NCBI RefSeq assembly: GCF_019578655.1
Contig: NC_063258.1
Coordinates: forward strand, 14,822,802-14,886,801
Length of the DNA stretch: 64,000 nucleotides
Direction of reading: 5' to 3'
Origin: Ricinus communis
Taxonomy: Eukaryota > Streptophyta > Magnoliopsida > Malpighiales > Euphorbiaceae
Positions 1 to 13,618 of this stretch are shown piece after piece. Below the pieces are notes generated by a model, which worked only from the letters and a program-made list of their open reading frames with translations, was not told the DNA's origin and did no database searches. The translations under genes and the position numbers were made by a program. How positions within the stretch are numbered: the first letter of the stretch is position 1; each line of letters begins with the position of its first letter.

Positions 1-165
1 GTAGCCAACCAAGTCAAGGAGATCATGTTCTAAGCCTAATGTCAAGGGAGGCCCAATTACAAGAGCTAGAGCCAAAAGAATGAAGCTGGCCTTAAATAGG
101 CTTATTCAAGATATTTAGACCAAAGAACCAAATCCACATGGAGAATTAAGTTTAATAAAGCCCAA
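1..165 (+). pseudogene. Chromovirus polyprotein C-terminal tail (fragment)
   Basis: From base 50 the plus strand reads GPITRARAKRMK followed by LALNRLIQDI and an in-frame TAG at 116-118. A GP(I/L)TRxRAK motif followed by a short helix is the usual extreme C-terminal tail of plant Ty3/gypsy chromovirus polyproteins, downstream of integrase. The minus-strand chromovirus at 22-28 kb ends in a related segment (MIKEALNGLIQ near 24.1 kb). The rest of the element lies left of the window. The piece joins satellite sequence at about 165-178, so the right end of that element is missing. It is too short to assign a lineage. Confidence 0.6.
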
Positions 166-815
166 TTCTCTTCTATATGGCTAAGCGCAAGGATCAAATT
201 GATTTGATTTAAACACAAGGGTAGACAGAGAACACAAAAAGAAAGAAAGGACATGAGCAATAAGTCTAGGTTTGCTAGTTCAAGTCTTCATATGTCCATA
301 AAGTTCTTGCTTAGATTAAACTAAATTTATAAAATACCAAGCCTTCACTTGATAAATTCACCAAGTTCATAAAGAACAAAAGAAGAGAATTAACTCTAAA
401 ATAATCAATATTCAACAACTCCCTTTACATGAGTACTCGTGCCTAGAGGAAGAAGGAAGGATGAAGATCCTAATGGTGCAAATCCTGAGTTAAAATATTT
501 AGGCATGACTCTATTCTTGGTGTTCCCTCTTTCCTCTAAAAGATTCCTCTGCGATCATTCAGAGAATGATATCAGTACATGATCAACTAATTTTCTTTCT
601 TCGCATTCCTTTAAGCATTAGATCAGTGCTTATAATTGTCGCTTCCATGCGCTTTCACTCAATACTCGTGTTTATGCTCCCCATATAAAACTAAACCAAC
701 ATTACTAGATAGAGATTAGAAAAATAGACATAAAAGAAATAAAAAAATGAGAATATAGGTAGGACTTCAGATCTGATAAGGAGAGAAATCACATATTCTT
801 TGTTCTCTTCCATAT

Positions 816-1838
816 GGCTAAGCGTAAGGATCAAATCAATTTGATTTAAACAAAAGCGTAGACAAAGAACACAAGAGAAAGGAAAGACGTGAGGGATAAG
901 TCTATGCTCACTAGCGCGAGTCTTGATAAGTCTACAAATTTCTTGAAAGAACCCATAACTTGATTTTCTCCATAGTACAAAACTCAAATAATATGCTCAT
1001 TAGCATCCAGTATTTGGTTGCGTGCAACTTTTATAGTGCGAAAGCCTTCATTCCATAAGAAGAAGAGACTAGAAGCTAAATATGAATAAATAAATAAATA
1101 AATAGATAAAGATTGATAAATTAAAGTCAAATCAAGAATAAGGAAGGAGTTAACTAAGCAACAACTCTCTTAGTCTTAAATTTTATAAGCCAACTTAATA
1201 AAAATAAGGTACATTCAGGTGGGCCTACCTAAAAACACTCCGACCAAAATTACTTCATTATATCCATTTCAAATATCAAAGCGCTTGAATTCTGACTTGT
1301 ATTACGCTTGGATTAATCAAAAAAACTTGATTTCATCCTTACGTGCGTGGATTTACGTCTCTCCTGCTCGATCATCAAGCTACGGCCTAATGCGTCGGTG
1401 AAGCTTGTTAATTATGTTCCCATGATTCCTTACACCCAACCTTGTGTCATCAACAGTCCTCGTGCCTAGAGGGACAATGAAGGATGGAAACCCTAATGGT
1501 GCAAGTCATGAGTCAGAATATTTGGGCATGCCTCCATTCTCGACGCTTCTTCTTTCATCTAAAAGATTCCTCCACGATCATTCGGAGAATGATATCAATA
1601 CATGATCAACAAATTTTCTTTCTTTACATTCTTTGAAGCATTGGATCAGTGCTTATGATGGTCGCTTCCATGCACATTCAAACAACACTCATGTTTATGC
1701 TCCCTATATAAAATCAAACCAACATAATACATAGAGATTAGAAAGAGACACATAAGAGAAAAAAATAAAATGAGAATATAGGTAAGATTTCAAATCAGAT
1801 AAGGAAGGATACCATAAGTTCTTTATTCTCTTTTATAT
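816..1838 (+). repeat. Complete satellite monomer 1
   Basis: Runs from one GGCTAAGC landmark to the next (1023 bp). Order of recognisable parts: the GGCTAAGC landmark, a GAAAGAACCCATAACTTG segment, an AATAAATAAATA stretch, an AGGAGTTGAC/CAACTCTC inverted pair, a near-palindrome around TTGATCATCAAG, the CTCGTGCCTAGAGG landmark and the TTTATGCTCCC segment. It is AT-rich with no conserved reading frame. Confidence 0.8.
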
Positions 1839-2845
1839 GGCTAAGCATAAGGATCAAATCGAATTGATTTAAACACAAGCATTGATAAAGAACACAAAAG
1901 AAAGGAAGGACGTGAGGAATAAGTCTATGCCCCCTAGCATAAGTGTTGATAAGTTGATAAATTTCTTGAAAGAACACATAACTTGATTTCTTGCAAGGTA
2001 GAAAATTAAAATAATATGTTCATTAGCCTCAAATATTCTGTTGCATTCGGTTTTTATAGTGCAAAAGCCCTTATTCTATAAGAAGAAGAGACTAGAAGCT
2101 AAATATGAATAAATAAATAAAGACTTAGAAGTCAAATCAAGAACTAGAGAGGAGTTGACCGGGCAAGAACTCTCGTAGTCCCAAATTTTATAAGCTAGCT
2201 TAATAAAAATAAGGATAAATTCGTGTGGGCCTACCTAAAAACACTCCGACATAAATTACTTCATTATATACATTTCAAACATTAAAGTGCTTGAACTCTG
2301 GCTTGTATTACACTTGGATTAATAAAAAAGAACATCATTTCTCCCTTACGCTCATGGATTTACGTCTTTTCGCTTGATCATCAAGCTAAGCCCCAATGCC
2401 ACTTGTCAAGCTTGTTAATTGGATTCCCATGATTCCTTACGCCCAACTTTGCATCATCAAGAGTCCTCGTGCCTAGAGGAAGAAGGAAGGATGGAGATCC
2501 TAATGGTGCAAATCCTGAGTTAAAATGTTTGGGCATGACCTGATTCTTGTTGTTCCCTCTTTTCTCTAAAAGAATCCTCTACAATCATTCAGAGAATAAT
2601 ACCAGTACACAATCAACTAATTTTCTTTCTTTGCATTCCTCTAAGCATTAGATCGGTGCCTATGATTATCGCTCCCATGAACTTTTACTCAACACTCGTG
2701 TTTATGCTCCCTATATGAAACTAAACCAACATACTATATGGAGATTAGAAAGAGAGACACAAAACAAACAAAAGATATAAGAATATAGGTAGGATTTCAT
2801 ACCCAATAAGGAAAGAAGTAATATGTTCATTCTTCTCTTCCATAC
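1839..2845 (+). repeat. Complete satellite monomer 2
   Basis: Directly follows monomer 1 with the same order of segments over 1007 bp, differing by scattered substitutions and small indels. This adjacency is the clearest proof of tandem organisation in the window. Confidence 0.8.
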
Positions 2846-5348
2846 GGCTAAGCGTGAGGATCAAATCGAGTTTATTTAAACACAAGCATAGACAAAGAAC
2901 ATAAGTGAAAAGAAGGACGTGATGGATAAGTCTATGCTCGGTAGCGAGAGTGTTGATAAGTCCATGAATTTCTTGAGAGAACCCATGACATGATTTCCTA
3001 CAAGGTAGAAAACTAAAATAATATACTCATTAGCCTCAAGTATTTGGTTGCATGCGATTTTTATAGTGTAAAAGCCCTTATTCCATAAGAAGAAGAGATT
3101 AGAAGCTAAATATGAATACATGAATAAAGAAAGTTTAATAAAATAAAGTCATATCAAGAACTAGAGAGGAGTTGACTAGGCAACAACTCTTGTAGTCTAA
3201 AATTTTATGAGCTAGCTTAATAGAAATAAGGTAAATTCGAGTGGGCCTACCTAGAAACACTCCGACCCAAATTACTTCATTATATGCATTTCAAACATCA
3301 AAGTGCTCGAATTCCAGCTTGTAGTACGCTTGAATTAATAAAAAATAACATTATTTCTCCCTTATGCGCTTGGATTTACGTCTTTTATGCTTGATCATCA
3401 AGCTAAGCCCTAATGCCACTAGTCAAGCTTGTTAATTGCATTTCCATGATTTCTTACACCCAACCTTGTGTCATCACGAGTCCTCGTGCCTATCCAAAGA
3501 TTCATCGATGATCATTCGGAGAATGATATTAATACTTGATTAACTAATTTTCTTTCTTCGCATTCGTCTAAGCATTGGATTAGTGTCTATAATTATTGCT
3601 TCCATGCACTTTCTCTTAAGAGTGGTGTTTATGCTCCCCAAATAAAACTAAACCATCATACTAGACAAAGAGGAGTTGACTGGTCAACAACTCTCGTAGT
3701 CCCAAATTTCTTAAGCTAGAATAACAAAAACAATGAAAAATTCATGTGGGCATATACCTAATAACACCCTAGCCAAAATGATATAATTATATGTGTCACA
3801 AACATCAAAACACATGCATTCTTGCTTGGATTAATCAAAAGCAACATGATTATATGCGTGTGGATTTATGTCTCATCCTACTAGATCATCAAGTCACGCC
3901 CCAATGCCACCAGTCAATCTTATCAATTGCATTCCCATGATTCCTTATGCCAATCCTTGTGTCACTAAGAGTCCTCACGCCTAAAGGAACATGGAATGAT
4001 GGAGATCGCAATGGTCCAAATCTTAAATTGAAATATTGGGGCGTGCCTCGATTCCAAATCTAGATTTGCTAGTGCAGGTCTTCATAAGTCTACAAAGTTC
4101 TTATAAGAATGCATAACTAGATTTCTCGCAAGGTAGAAAACTAAAATAAAATGCTCACTAGCCTAAAGTATTCGGTTGCATATAGTTTTTATAGTGTGAA
4201 AGCCCTAATTCCATATGATGAAGAAATAAGAAGCTAAATATGAATGAATAAATAAAGAATGATGAATAAACTAAAGTTCAATCAAGAACCGGAGAGGAGT
4301 TGACTGGTCAACAGCTCTTGTTGTCCCAAATTTTGTGAGCCAACTTAATGAAAGCAAGGGAAGATCTGCGAGGGCCTACCTATTAACAATTGAACCTAAA
4401 TTACTTCTTTATATGTATCTTAGACAACAAAATGCTCGCATTTCCAATAGTATTGCACTTGGATTAATCGAAACTTATATGATTTCTCATTATCACTCAT
4501 GGATTTACGTTTCGTCTTGCTTGATCATCAAGTTAAGCCTCAATGTTACTGGTAAAGCTTGTCAATTGCATTCTTATGATTCCTTATGCCAATCCTCACA
4601 TCATCAGGAGTCCTCGTGCCTAGTGGTACAAGGAACAAGCCTCAATTATCATCATTCCCTTTTTCCTCCAAAAGTTTTGTTTGCAATCATTCAAGGAATG
4701 ATATCGATACTTGATCAACTAATTTTCTTTCTTCGCATTAGTCCAAGTATTGAATCAGTGCCTATGATTGCCGCTTCCTTGAGCTTTCTCTCAAAAATCA
4801 TATTTATGCTCCCCGAATAAAATTAAACTATCATACTAGAGAAAGAGGAGTTGATTGGTCAACAACTCTTATAGTCCCAAATTTTATGAGTTAGATTAAC
4901 ACTCTGGTCCAAATTAAATAATTATATGCATCCCAAACATCAAAATGCACGCATTACCACTTGGATTAATCGAAACATGATTTCTCCCTTATGTGCGTGG
5001 ATTTGCATCTCGTCTTGCTAGATCATCAAATCATGCCACAATGACACCGGTCAAGCTTGTCAATTATATTTGTGCTCGCCAAATAAAACCAAACTATCAA
5101 ACTAGATAGAGATTAGATAGAGTAGAACAAAAGAAACGAACCAAATCAGAACATAGGTAGGATCAGATATGATAAGGAAAGAAATCACAAGTTCTTTATT
5201 TATTCCATATGGCTAAGCGAAGGGATCAAATCGAATTGACTTACACACAAAGGTCAACAAAGAACACAAAAGAAAGGAAGGACGTAAGCAATAAGTCTAT
5301 GTTCGCTAGAATGAGTCTTGATAAGTCCACAAAGTTCTTAATAGAACC

Positions 5349-6806
5349 TTATATGTATCATTTTATACATATTTACATGCCTAATTGTTTACATTTTTGT
5401 GCATAGTTATCTTGCTTTATGCCAGAATCACCTATGTTTTGGTTTTTTTCACGTTTCAGGTCATTATCGAGGGACATTATCTGTAATCGAGGGAAATACG
5501 CACAATTACGGACCATAATTCATCAAATTGAGCAAGGATTAGCATTCTAAGGTTGAGCACGGCCTGGACTACGGCCGTGCTGAACCATCAAATAGTTGCC
5601 TTTCAAGAGTGCCATTTTGGCACGGTTTCCGAAGCCACCACGGCCTCTACCACAACCCCTGGTGGCTCAGCACTGGCTAGGGCACTACCAAGAAGAAGTC
5701 GTGAGTTGTGGAACACAGAGGTCCAGCACGGCCTGGACTCCGCCTATGCTGATCAACACGAGCTTGACCATGGCCTTGCTGTAAGATTTATATAGGCAAA
5801 AATGATTTGTTGAATTAGGGTTCGATTTTCTGACTTGATTTCACATATACAAGCTTAAGCCATCTTCTTCTAGACTTCAATACTCGACCTTAGAAGATCA
5901 TTTCATCTATTGAAGGAAGGATTTCAATTGTTTTAACATCAAATTGAAGATCAAGACAAGATTTGGGAGCATTCAAGAGGCAAATTAGGTTTTACCATTC
6001 TGAATTGGGAAATTAGGGTTTTTGATCCAACTTGAAGAAGAAGGGTGTACATTCCTTCAATTTACTTTTCTGAATCTATTCTTTACTTTATGTTGCTTAT
6101 TAGTATGAGTAACTAAATTTGTCAAACCCATTGGGGTTCCTATGTTGTTGGATTGATTTTAATGCTTATGAGATTTTGATTATCAATGCTTGTCTCTTTT
6201 TGCTTTCATTATTAATGAGAAATCACTTTATTCATGAGACATCGTGAGTTGTGGTATTCAGATTGCTTTAAGTAATTAAGAAATTCATTTAGTAATTGGA
6301 AATTTGAATAGCAACAACTGGTTAATGATCACTTAGAGATAAGGGTAATTGACTAGCTAGATTAAGAATTAACAAAGCTTAATGCTAATCGAATAATCAA
6401 TCGTTAGGAAGAGATTCCAACTATAGGTTCTTAGATTTAGGAATTCAAATATCTTGAGAGGGAGACCGAATTCAGTTAAGAATTTGTCCACGAGTAATTG
6501 CAATTGGTAATCAATATAATCTCTATCGTCACTAAAATCCAACTAGCTTAGGTCCCCCAAGGTTTGCTTTTCCTTCGATCATTTTCCTATATCCTTTCAG
6601 ATCATTTGATACTTAGTTAATTGTTTGTTCATATTTAATCATAGCATAATAACTTCATCAATTTTGTTAAGGTTAGATAACATAAGACGCTACAGTAGTT
6701 CTAGGATCACCCTTTCCCGAGAATACGACCTTTATACTCACCATTTGTTCTAGTCTGCATCGATAGGTTCACTGCCTTAGATTTTAGCTACACAAATAGT
6801 TTATCA
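5349..6806 (+). mobile_element. Solo LTR, Athila/Tat type (B-like family)
   Basis: A 1458-bp LTR with no internal region, flanked by perfect 5-bp target duplications GAACC at 5344-5348 and 6807-6811. The start aligns base by base with the element B LTR (TGATAAGCATCAT), but its TG has become TT. The end is TTATCA. It contains a GC-rich palindromic island at about 5553-5785, a TATA-like box at 5787-5796, and the conserved late segment ATACGACCTTTATACTC that all Athila-type LTRs here share. The satellite resumes without a gap on both sides (GAACC then CATAT). It arose by LTR-LTR recombination that removed the body of the element. Confidence 0.9.
5787..5796 (+). promoter_or_regulatory. TATA-like box of the solo LTR
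   Basis: TTTATATAGG lies about 440 bp from the LTR start and just after the GC-rich palindromic island. The same placement is seen in the B LTRs (39848-39857, 46105-46114). It is a probable RNA polymerase II core promoter, judged from motif and position only. Confidence 0.55.
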
Positions 6807-9800
6807 GAACCCATATCTTAATTTTCTACAAGGCAGAGAACGCAAATGATATGTTCACTACCCTCAAGTATTCGGTTGCATGCGATTTTTGTAGTTCGAG
6901 AGCGTAGTTGACTGGTCAACAACTCTTGTAGTCCAAAATTTTATGAGCCAACTTAACATAAACATGGGGAATTTCCTCTAGGCCTACCTAATAATACTCT
7001 GGCCCAAATTTCTTCATTATATGCAACCCTAACATCAAAATGCCCGCATTATTGTTTGTGTTACACTTGGATTTCATGATGTCTCCCTTACGAGCGTGGA
7101 CTTACGTCTCATCCTACTTGATCATCATGCTAAGCATAATGCCATCGGTCAAGCTTGTCAATTGATTTCCCATGATTCTTTATGCTAATCCTTATGTCAT
7201 CAAAAGTCATCGTGCCTAGAGAAATGAGGAATGATGAAGATTCCAATGTACAAATCTTGTATCGAAATATTTAGCGTGCCTCGATTCTCATTATTCCCAC
7301 TTTCGTCTAGAAGATTTATCCACGATCATTTAGAGAATGATATCAATACACGATCAACTAATTTTCTTTCGTCGCATTTGTCCAAGCATTCGATTGTTGA
7401 CTATGATTGCCACTTCCATGTACTTTCACTCAACACTCGTACTTATACTCCCTAAATAAAATAAAACCATTATATTATATAGAGATTAGAAAGTGAGAAA
7501 TAAAAAGCGAACAAAATGAGAAAATAGGTAAGATTCCATATCCAATAAGGAAAGATATCACAAGTCCTTTGTTCTCTTATAGACACTTAAGCGTAAGGAT
7601 CAAATCAAATTCATTTAAACACAAAGGCACATAAAGAACACAAAAGGATGAAATGACGTGAGCGCTAAGTCTATTTTCACTAGCGCAAGTGTTGATAATT
7701 TCACAAAGTTCTTGAAAGAACCGATAACTTGATTTTCTGCAAATTATTACACTGAATTAATATGCTAACTTGCCTCAAGTAGCATGCAATTTTTATATTT
7801 TGAAGCCTTCATTCCATAAGAAAAAGAAACTAGAAGATAAATTTTAATAAATAAATATAAAAATATGAATAAACTAAAGTCAAATCAAGGACCAAAGAGT
7901 AGTTGACTGGGCAACAACTCTCATGATCGCAAATTTGATGAGCCAACTTAATAAAAATAAGAGAAAATTAGCATGGACCTACTTACGCTTGGATTAATTG
8001 AAAATAAGATGATTTCTCCTTCATGCGCATGGATTTACGTCTCCTTCTGATTGATTATTTAGGAATTACGGGAACGCAATTTACAAGCTTGACTGGTGGT
8101 ATTAAGGCATGATTGAATGATCAAGCAGCACGAGATGCAAATCCACACTCGTAAGGGAGAAATCATGCTGCTTTTGATTAATGAAAATGGGAATGCACAT
8201 GTTTTTATGTTTAAGAGGCATATAATGAAGTAAATTGGGCTAGAGTGTTATTAGGCATGCCCACGCAAAATTAACCTTGTTTCCATTAAGAAATCATGGG
8301 AACATAATTGAAAAGCTTCACGAATGGCATTGGAGCATGACTTGATGATCAAGCAGGACGAGATGCAAACCCAACATGTGATGGAGAAATCATGTTACTT
8401 TTAATTAAGCCAAGTGATAATGCATGGATTTTGATGTTTGGGACGTATATAATGATCTAATTTGGACCGGAGGGTTATTGGGTAGGCCCACATGTATTTT
8501 CTCTTGTTTTTATTAAGCTAGCTCATAAAACTTGAGACTACGAGAGTTGTTGGCCAGTCAAATCCTCTCTGATTCTTGATTTGACTTTAGTTTATTCATC
8601 TTTATTTATTTATTTATTCATATTTAGCTTATAGCTTCTTCTTCTTATGGAATAAGGGCTTTTGCACTATGAAAATTGCATGCAACCAAATATTTGAGGC
8701 TACTGAGCATATTATTTTAGTTTCCTACCTTGAGGAGAAATAAGTTATGGGTTCTTTCAAGACCTTTACAAACTTATGCAGACTTGTGTGGGTATACCTA
8801 ATAACACCCTGGCCCAAATGACATAATTATATGTGTCCTAAACATTAAAATGTACGCATTCCCCTTGGATTAATCGAAAGCAACATGATTTCTCCCTTAC
8901 GCATGTGGGTGTCTCGTCCTGTTAGATCATTAAGTCACACCCTAATGCCACCGGTCAAGCTTGTCAATTGCATTCCCATGATTCGTTACGCCAATCCTGG
9001 TATCATCAGGAGTCCTCGTGCCTAGAGGAACATAGAAAGATCGAGATCCCAATGGTGCAAATCCTGAATTGGAATATTGGGGTGTGCCTCAATTCTCGGC
9101 ATTACCTCTATCCTCTAAAAGATTGATCCCCGTTCATTCTACGAATGATATCAATACTCGATAATCTAATTTTCATTCTTCACATTTGTCCAAGCATTGT
9201 ATCGGTGGTCATGATTGCCGCTTCCATGTGCTTTTAATCAACACTCGTATTTATGCTCCCCAAATAAAACCAAAACATCAAACGATAGAGATTGGATGTA
9301 GTGGAACAAAAGAAATGAACGGAATGAGAACATAGGTGGATTTCAGATCTGATAAGAAAAAAATCACAAGTTCTTTATTCTTTTCCATACGGCTAAGCGA
9401 AAGGATCAAATCTAGTTGCCGCTTGTATTACACTTGGATGAATAAAAAACAACATGATTTATACCTTACGCGCATGGATTTACGTCTTGTCTTGCTTAAT
9501 CATCAACCTAAGCACCAATACCACCGGTCAAAGCTTGTCAATTGAGTTCTCATAATTCCTGACGCCAATTCTTATGTCATTAGAAGTCATCGTGCCTAGA
9601 GAAACAAGAAATGATGGAGAACCCAATAGTGCCAATCCTTAATTGGAATATTTAGGCGAGACTTGATTCTTAGCATTCCCTCTTTCCTTTAAAAGATATG
9701 CCCGAGAACATTCTAAGAATGATATCGATACTCGATCAACTAATTTTCTTTCTTTGCATTTGTCCAACCTTAGGATCAATGCCTATAATTCTCGCTTCCA

Positions 9801-12155
9801 CATGCTTTCACTCAACACTCATGTTTATGCTCCCCAAATAAAATCACAAGTTCTTTGTTCTTTTCCATACGGTTAAGCTTAAGGATCAAATCGAATAGAT
9901 TTAAACACAAGGGTACACAAAGAACACAAAAAGAAAGGAAGGACATGAGCAATAAGTTTGGGGCCGAAGTGTTATTTGCTACGCCCATGCAAATTTCCCT
10001 TTGTTGTCTTTATAGAATCATGGGAGCACAATTGACAAGCTTGACCGGTGGCATTGAGCTGTGACTTGATGTTCAAGAAGCACGAGATGCAAATCTACAC
10101 ACGTAAGAGAGAAATCATGCTGCTTTCAAGTAATACAAGTGGGAATGCACGCGTTTATGATGTTTAGGAGGCATACAATAAAGAGAATTGTGTCGGAGTG
10201 TTATTCGGTACTCCCACGCGAATTGTCCTTTATTTTCGTTGAGAAATCATGGGAACATAATTGACAAGCTTTATTAGTGGCATTGGAGCATGACTTGATG
10301 ATCAAGAAGAAAGAAACACAAATACGAGCTCGTGATTGAGAAATCATGTTCCTTTGGATTAATCAAAGCGAGAATGCACATGTTTTGATGTCTAGGACGC
10401 AAATAATGATGTAATTTTGGCTAGAGTGTTATTAGGTAGGCCCATAGGAATTTCTCCTTGTTCCATTAAGCTGGCTTATAAATTTTGAGACTACAAGAGT
10501 TCTTAGCTAGTCTCCTCTCTAGTTCTTGATTTGACTTTAATTTATTCATCTTTCTTTATTAATTAATCATATTTAGCTTCTAGTTTTTTTTTCTTATGGA
10601 ATAAGGGCTTTTGCACTATGAAAACCGCATGCATCTGAATATTTAAGGCTAGTGAGCATATTATTTTAGTTTCTACCTTACAGAGAAATAAGTTATGGGT
10701 TCTTTCAAGACCTTTGCAGACTTATGAAGATTTGCACTAGCGAACCTAGTCTTATTGCTCACGTTCTTCCTTTCTTTTGTGTTCTTTCTCTACCACTGAG
10801 TTTAAATCAATTCAATTTGATCCTTACGCTTAGCCATGGAAGAAAATAAAGAACTTGCGATTTCTTCTTTTATCGGATAAATCCTACCTATGTTCGTATT
10901 CCTTTCCTTAGAGAAACAAGCAAGGATGGAGATCCCAATGCTATAAATCCTGAATCAGAATATTTGGGAGTGCCTCAATTCTCATTGTTCCCTCTTTCCA
11001 CTAAAAGATTTTTCCATGATCATTCGTAGAATGATATCTATACATGATCAATTAATTTTATTTATGCTCCCCAAATAAAACCAAACCATCATACTAGACA
11101 GAAACGAAATGAATAAAATGAGAATATAGGTAAGACTTTAGATCCGGTAAGAAAAGAAATCACATGTTCTTTGTTGTCTTCCGTACGGCTAAGCGTAAGG
11201 ATCAAATCAAGTTGATTCAAACACTAGGACAGATAAATAACGTAAGACAAAGGAAGGATGTAAATGATAAGTCTATGCTCACTAGTGTGAGCGGTGATAA
11301 GTCCACAAAGTTCTTGAAAGAACTAATAACTTGATTTCCCGCAAGGTAGAAAATTGAAATAATATGTTCATTGGCCTTAAGTATTTGCTTGCATGCGATC
11401 TTTATAATGCGAAAGCCCTCATTCCATAAGAAGAAGAAACTAGAAGCTAAATATTAATAAATAAATAAAGAAAGAGAGTCAAATTAAGAACAAGAGAGGA
11501 ATTGGCTAGGCAACAACTCTCGTAGTCCCAAATTTTATGAGCCAACTTTGTATATTAACTTATTTAATAATGTTTAATAAACACATTTCTAGTTATAATC
11601 GTTGTAATGAAACATCATATTAAAAAATATTATCTATTTTTCATAATTATGATTTCAAATACATTATTACATATACATATGTAAGTATGTTATAATTCAA
11701 CTAAACTAAAAAGATTTTAGAAAGCGTTTAGTTTTAAATATCCATCTTCGGCTACGTGAGATGAGGTGTTGTCATATCTACATAATTCCTAGTGCCACCG
11801 GTCAATCTTGTCAATTGCGCTCCCATGAATCCTTATACCAATCCTTGTGTTATCAAGAGTCCTTGTCCTTAGAGGAGCAAGGAATGATGGAGATCCCAAT
11901 GGTGCATCTCATGAATAAGAATATCTAGGCATATGCCTCGATCCTCATTGTTCCCTCTTTCCTCTAAAAGATTCACCTATGATCATTTAGAGAATGATAT
12001 GAATACTCAATCAAGTAATATTCTTCTTTTGCATTTGTCCACGCATTGGATCAGTGCCTATGATTGTCGTTTCCATGCGCTTTAACTCAACACTCTTGTC
12101 TATGCTCGCCAAGTAAAATCAAACCTTCATATTAGATAGAAATTAGAAAGAGAGA
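6807..12155. repeat. Satellite block 2, with inverted segments
   Basis: Copies of the ~1-kb repeat in both orientations: forward 6807 to about 8060, reverse to about 8780, forward to about 9960, reverse to about 10905, then forward again to 12155 apart from an unrelated insert at 11548-11785. Orientation follows the landmark pair GGCTAAGCG/CGCTTAGCC. The five switches are abrupt. No gene is visible. Confidence 0.8.
11548..11785. other. AT-rich insert of unknown origin in the satellite
   Basis: The satellite reads normally up to the segment ending GAGCCAACTT and resumes near AGTGCCACCGG. The ~238 bp between match no other part of the window that I can see. It is very AT-rich except for a small GC-richer stretch around TCGGCTACGTGAGATGAGG. 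There is no clear terminal inverted repeat or target duplication, and no coding capacity. It could be a MITE remnant or a fragment of another element. Confidence 0.45.
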
Positions 12156-13618
12156 TGATGGTTGCTATCTATGCAGCTACAATCTAAGGCAGTGTACCTA
12201 TCGATGCAGTCTAGCACTAATGGCGAGTATCTAGGTCATATTTCTCAGGAAAGTGAAAGCCCAGAGTTACTCCTTTGTTCTTTATTATATTAACCTAAAA
12301 TGAATGATGAATAATTTCTAAACTAACTAATAGCTACAAGCTAAGTTCTAAGGGAGATGCAAGAGTAAATGGATAAATGAAATAACCTAGACAAGAAAGC
12401 AAACCTAATGGGAATCTAAACTAGTTGGCAATCAAACAAAAGATAAAGGATTAATGACTCCAATTATGCTACCCGTGGATAAATTCTTAACTGTATTCGG
12501 TTTCTCTCACGAGATAACCGAATTCCTAAACCTAATAACCTAAAGTTGGAATCTCTTCCTAACGATTGATTCTTGAATTAGCATTAAGCTTTAATCCGCC
12601 TCTATTAAGCTTTGTTAATTCTTAATCCGGCTAGTTAATTATCCTTATCTCTAAGAGATTATTAACCAGTTCTTGCTATTCAAAATTTCAATTGCTAAAT
12701 GGACTTCTCAATCACATAAAGCAATCTAAACATCACAATTCACAACGTCTCATGAACAATGCATTATCTTATTAATACTGAAAGCAAGAAGAATACAAAA
12801 CTAACTCAAACAATCCAAACATTAAGCCAACGTAGTAAAGAAATCCCAATGGATTTAATCAATCTAGCTAAACATGTTCATTATCAAAACCTACAAGAAT
12901 TCAATTACAACAAAGAGTAAAGGTAGAGAAACCCGATTACACCCTTGAATGAGAGTAAACAGCCCTAATTCCTCTTGCTCAATCTTGAATCGATCTTTGT
13001 TCTTCTTGCTCAAATTGAAATCAATCAATGAACCTCACCTAATCTTCAATCTTTGAAGGGATTCTAATTGAAACCTTGGTCCAAGTCTCCTCTTTCCTTG
13101 GTTTCAGCTTAGAAAACCCTTAGAGAGAGAAAAATTAGGGTTTGGGACGTTCTCCCCCCATCTTTTTTTTTCTTTCCTCTTGCTCTTTCTTTTAATTAAT
13201 TCATCTTGTCGCCGTGAACATGGCCGTGTTGAGAACATGGTTTGGTGTTCCTGGCTGTGTTGGGAACACAGTCTGATGTTCGTGGCCGTGTTACTCTCTA
13301 TGGTCATGCTCCTTAACGCATCTTTTTCCTGTTGTCAAATGCACCCAAAACGGCCATTTTGGTGCCCGTGTTGGGAACACGGCCAGTGTTAAAACCAACA
13401 CGGCCCTGTTCATATTAGGGATGTGCAAACTCGACTTGTTTTGGCAACTTTGACGTCCAATTCTGCTCCAATTCTTCCCTTTATCACTCTTTGACTTCTT
13501 TTACACCTAAAGCACACAAACAAACGCATAGGGTGAGTGTTGGGACCAATTCACATCCAAATGTACATAAATTCTGCCTTAAAATCCCCATTTAGATGTG
13601 TGTATTCCATGCACATCA
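12156..13618 (-). mobile_element. Solo LTR, A1 family
   Basis: A 1463-bp LTR read on the minus strand, from TGATGTGCATGG (13618) to GCAACCATCA (12156). Perfect 5-bp target duplications AGAGA lie at 12151-12155 and 13619-13623, and the satellite segment TTAGAAAGAGAGACAC is restored when the LTR is removed. It carries the conserved late-LTR block (GAGTATCTAGGTCATA on the plus strand) and a palindromic GC island at about 13205-13410. Confidence 0.92.

Larger units (their letters stand above)
166..5348 (+). repeat. Satellite-like ~1-kb AT-rich repeat, block 1
   Basis: Head-to-tail copies of a non-coding unit. Landmarks are GGCTAAGCGTAAGGATCAAAT (near 179, 816, 1839, 2846, 5209) and GTCCTCGTGCCTAGAGGAA (near 432, 1458, 2464, 4612). 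Landmark spacing is 1023 and 1007 bp for the two full units. Units after about 3478 are shortened by internal deletions. ORFs of up to about 160 codons occur but do not keep frame between copies, so no coding function is inferred. Confidence 0.85.

Noticed and set aside
4335..4820. 161-codon open frame in the satellite
   Set aside because: The frame is not kept in neighbouring copies of the same repeat and the protein shows no domain or codon bias.
13180..13392. Short Cys-rich frame (70 codons) resembling a secreted peptide
   Set aside because: It sits in the palindromic GC island of a solo LTR, and its Cys content comes from repeated TGTT units.
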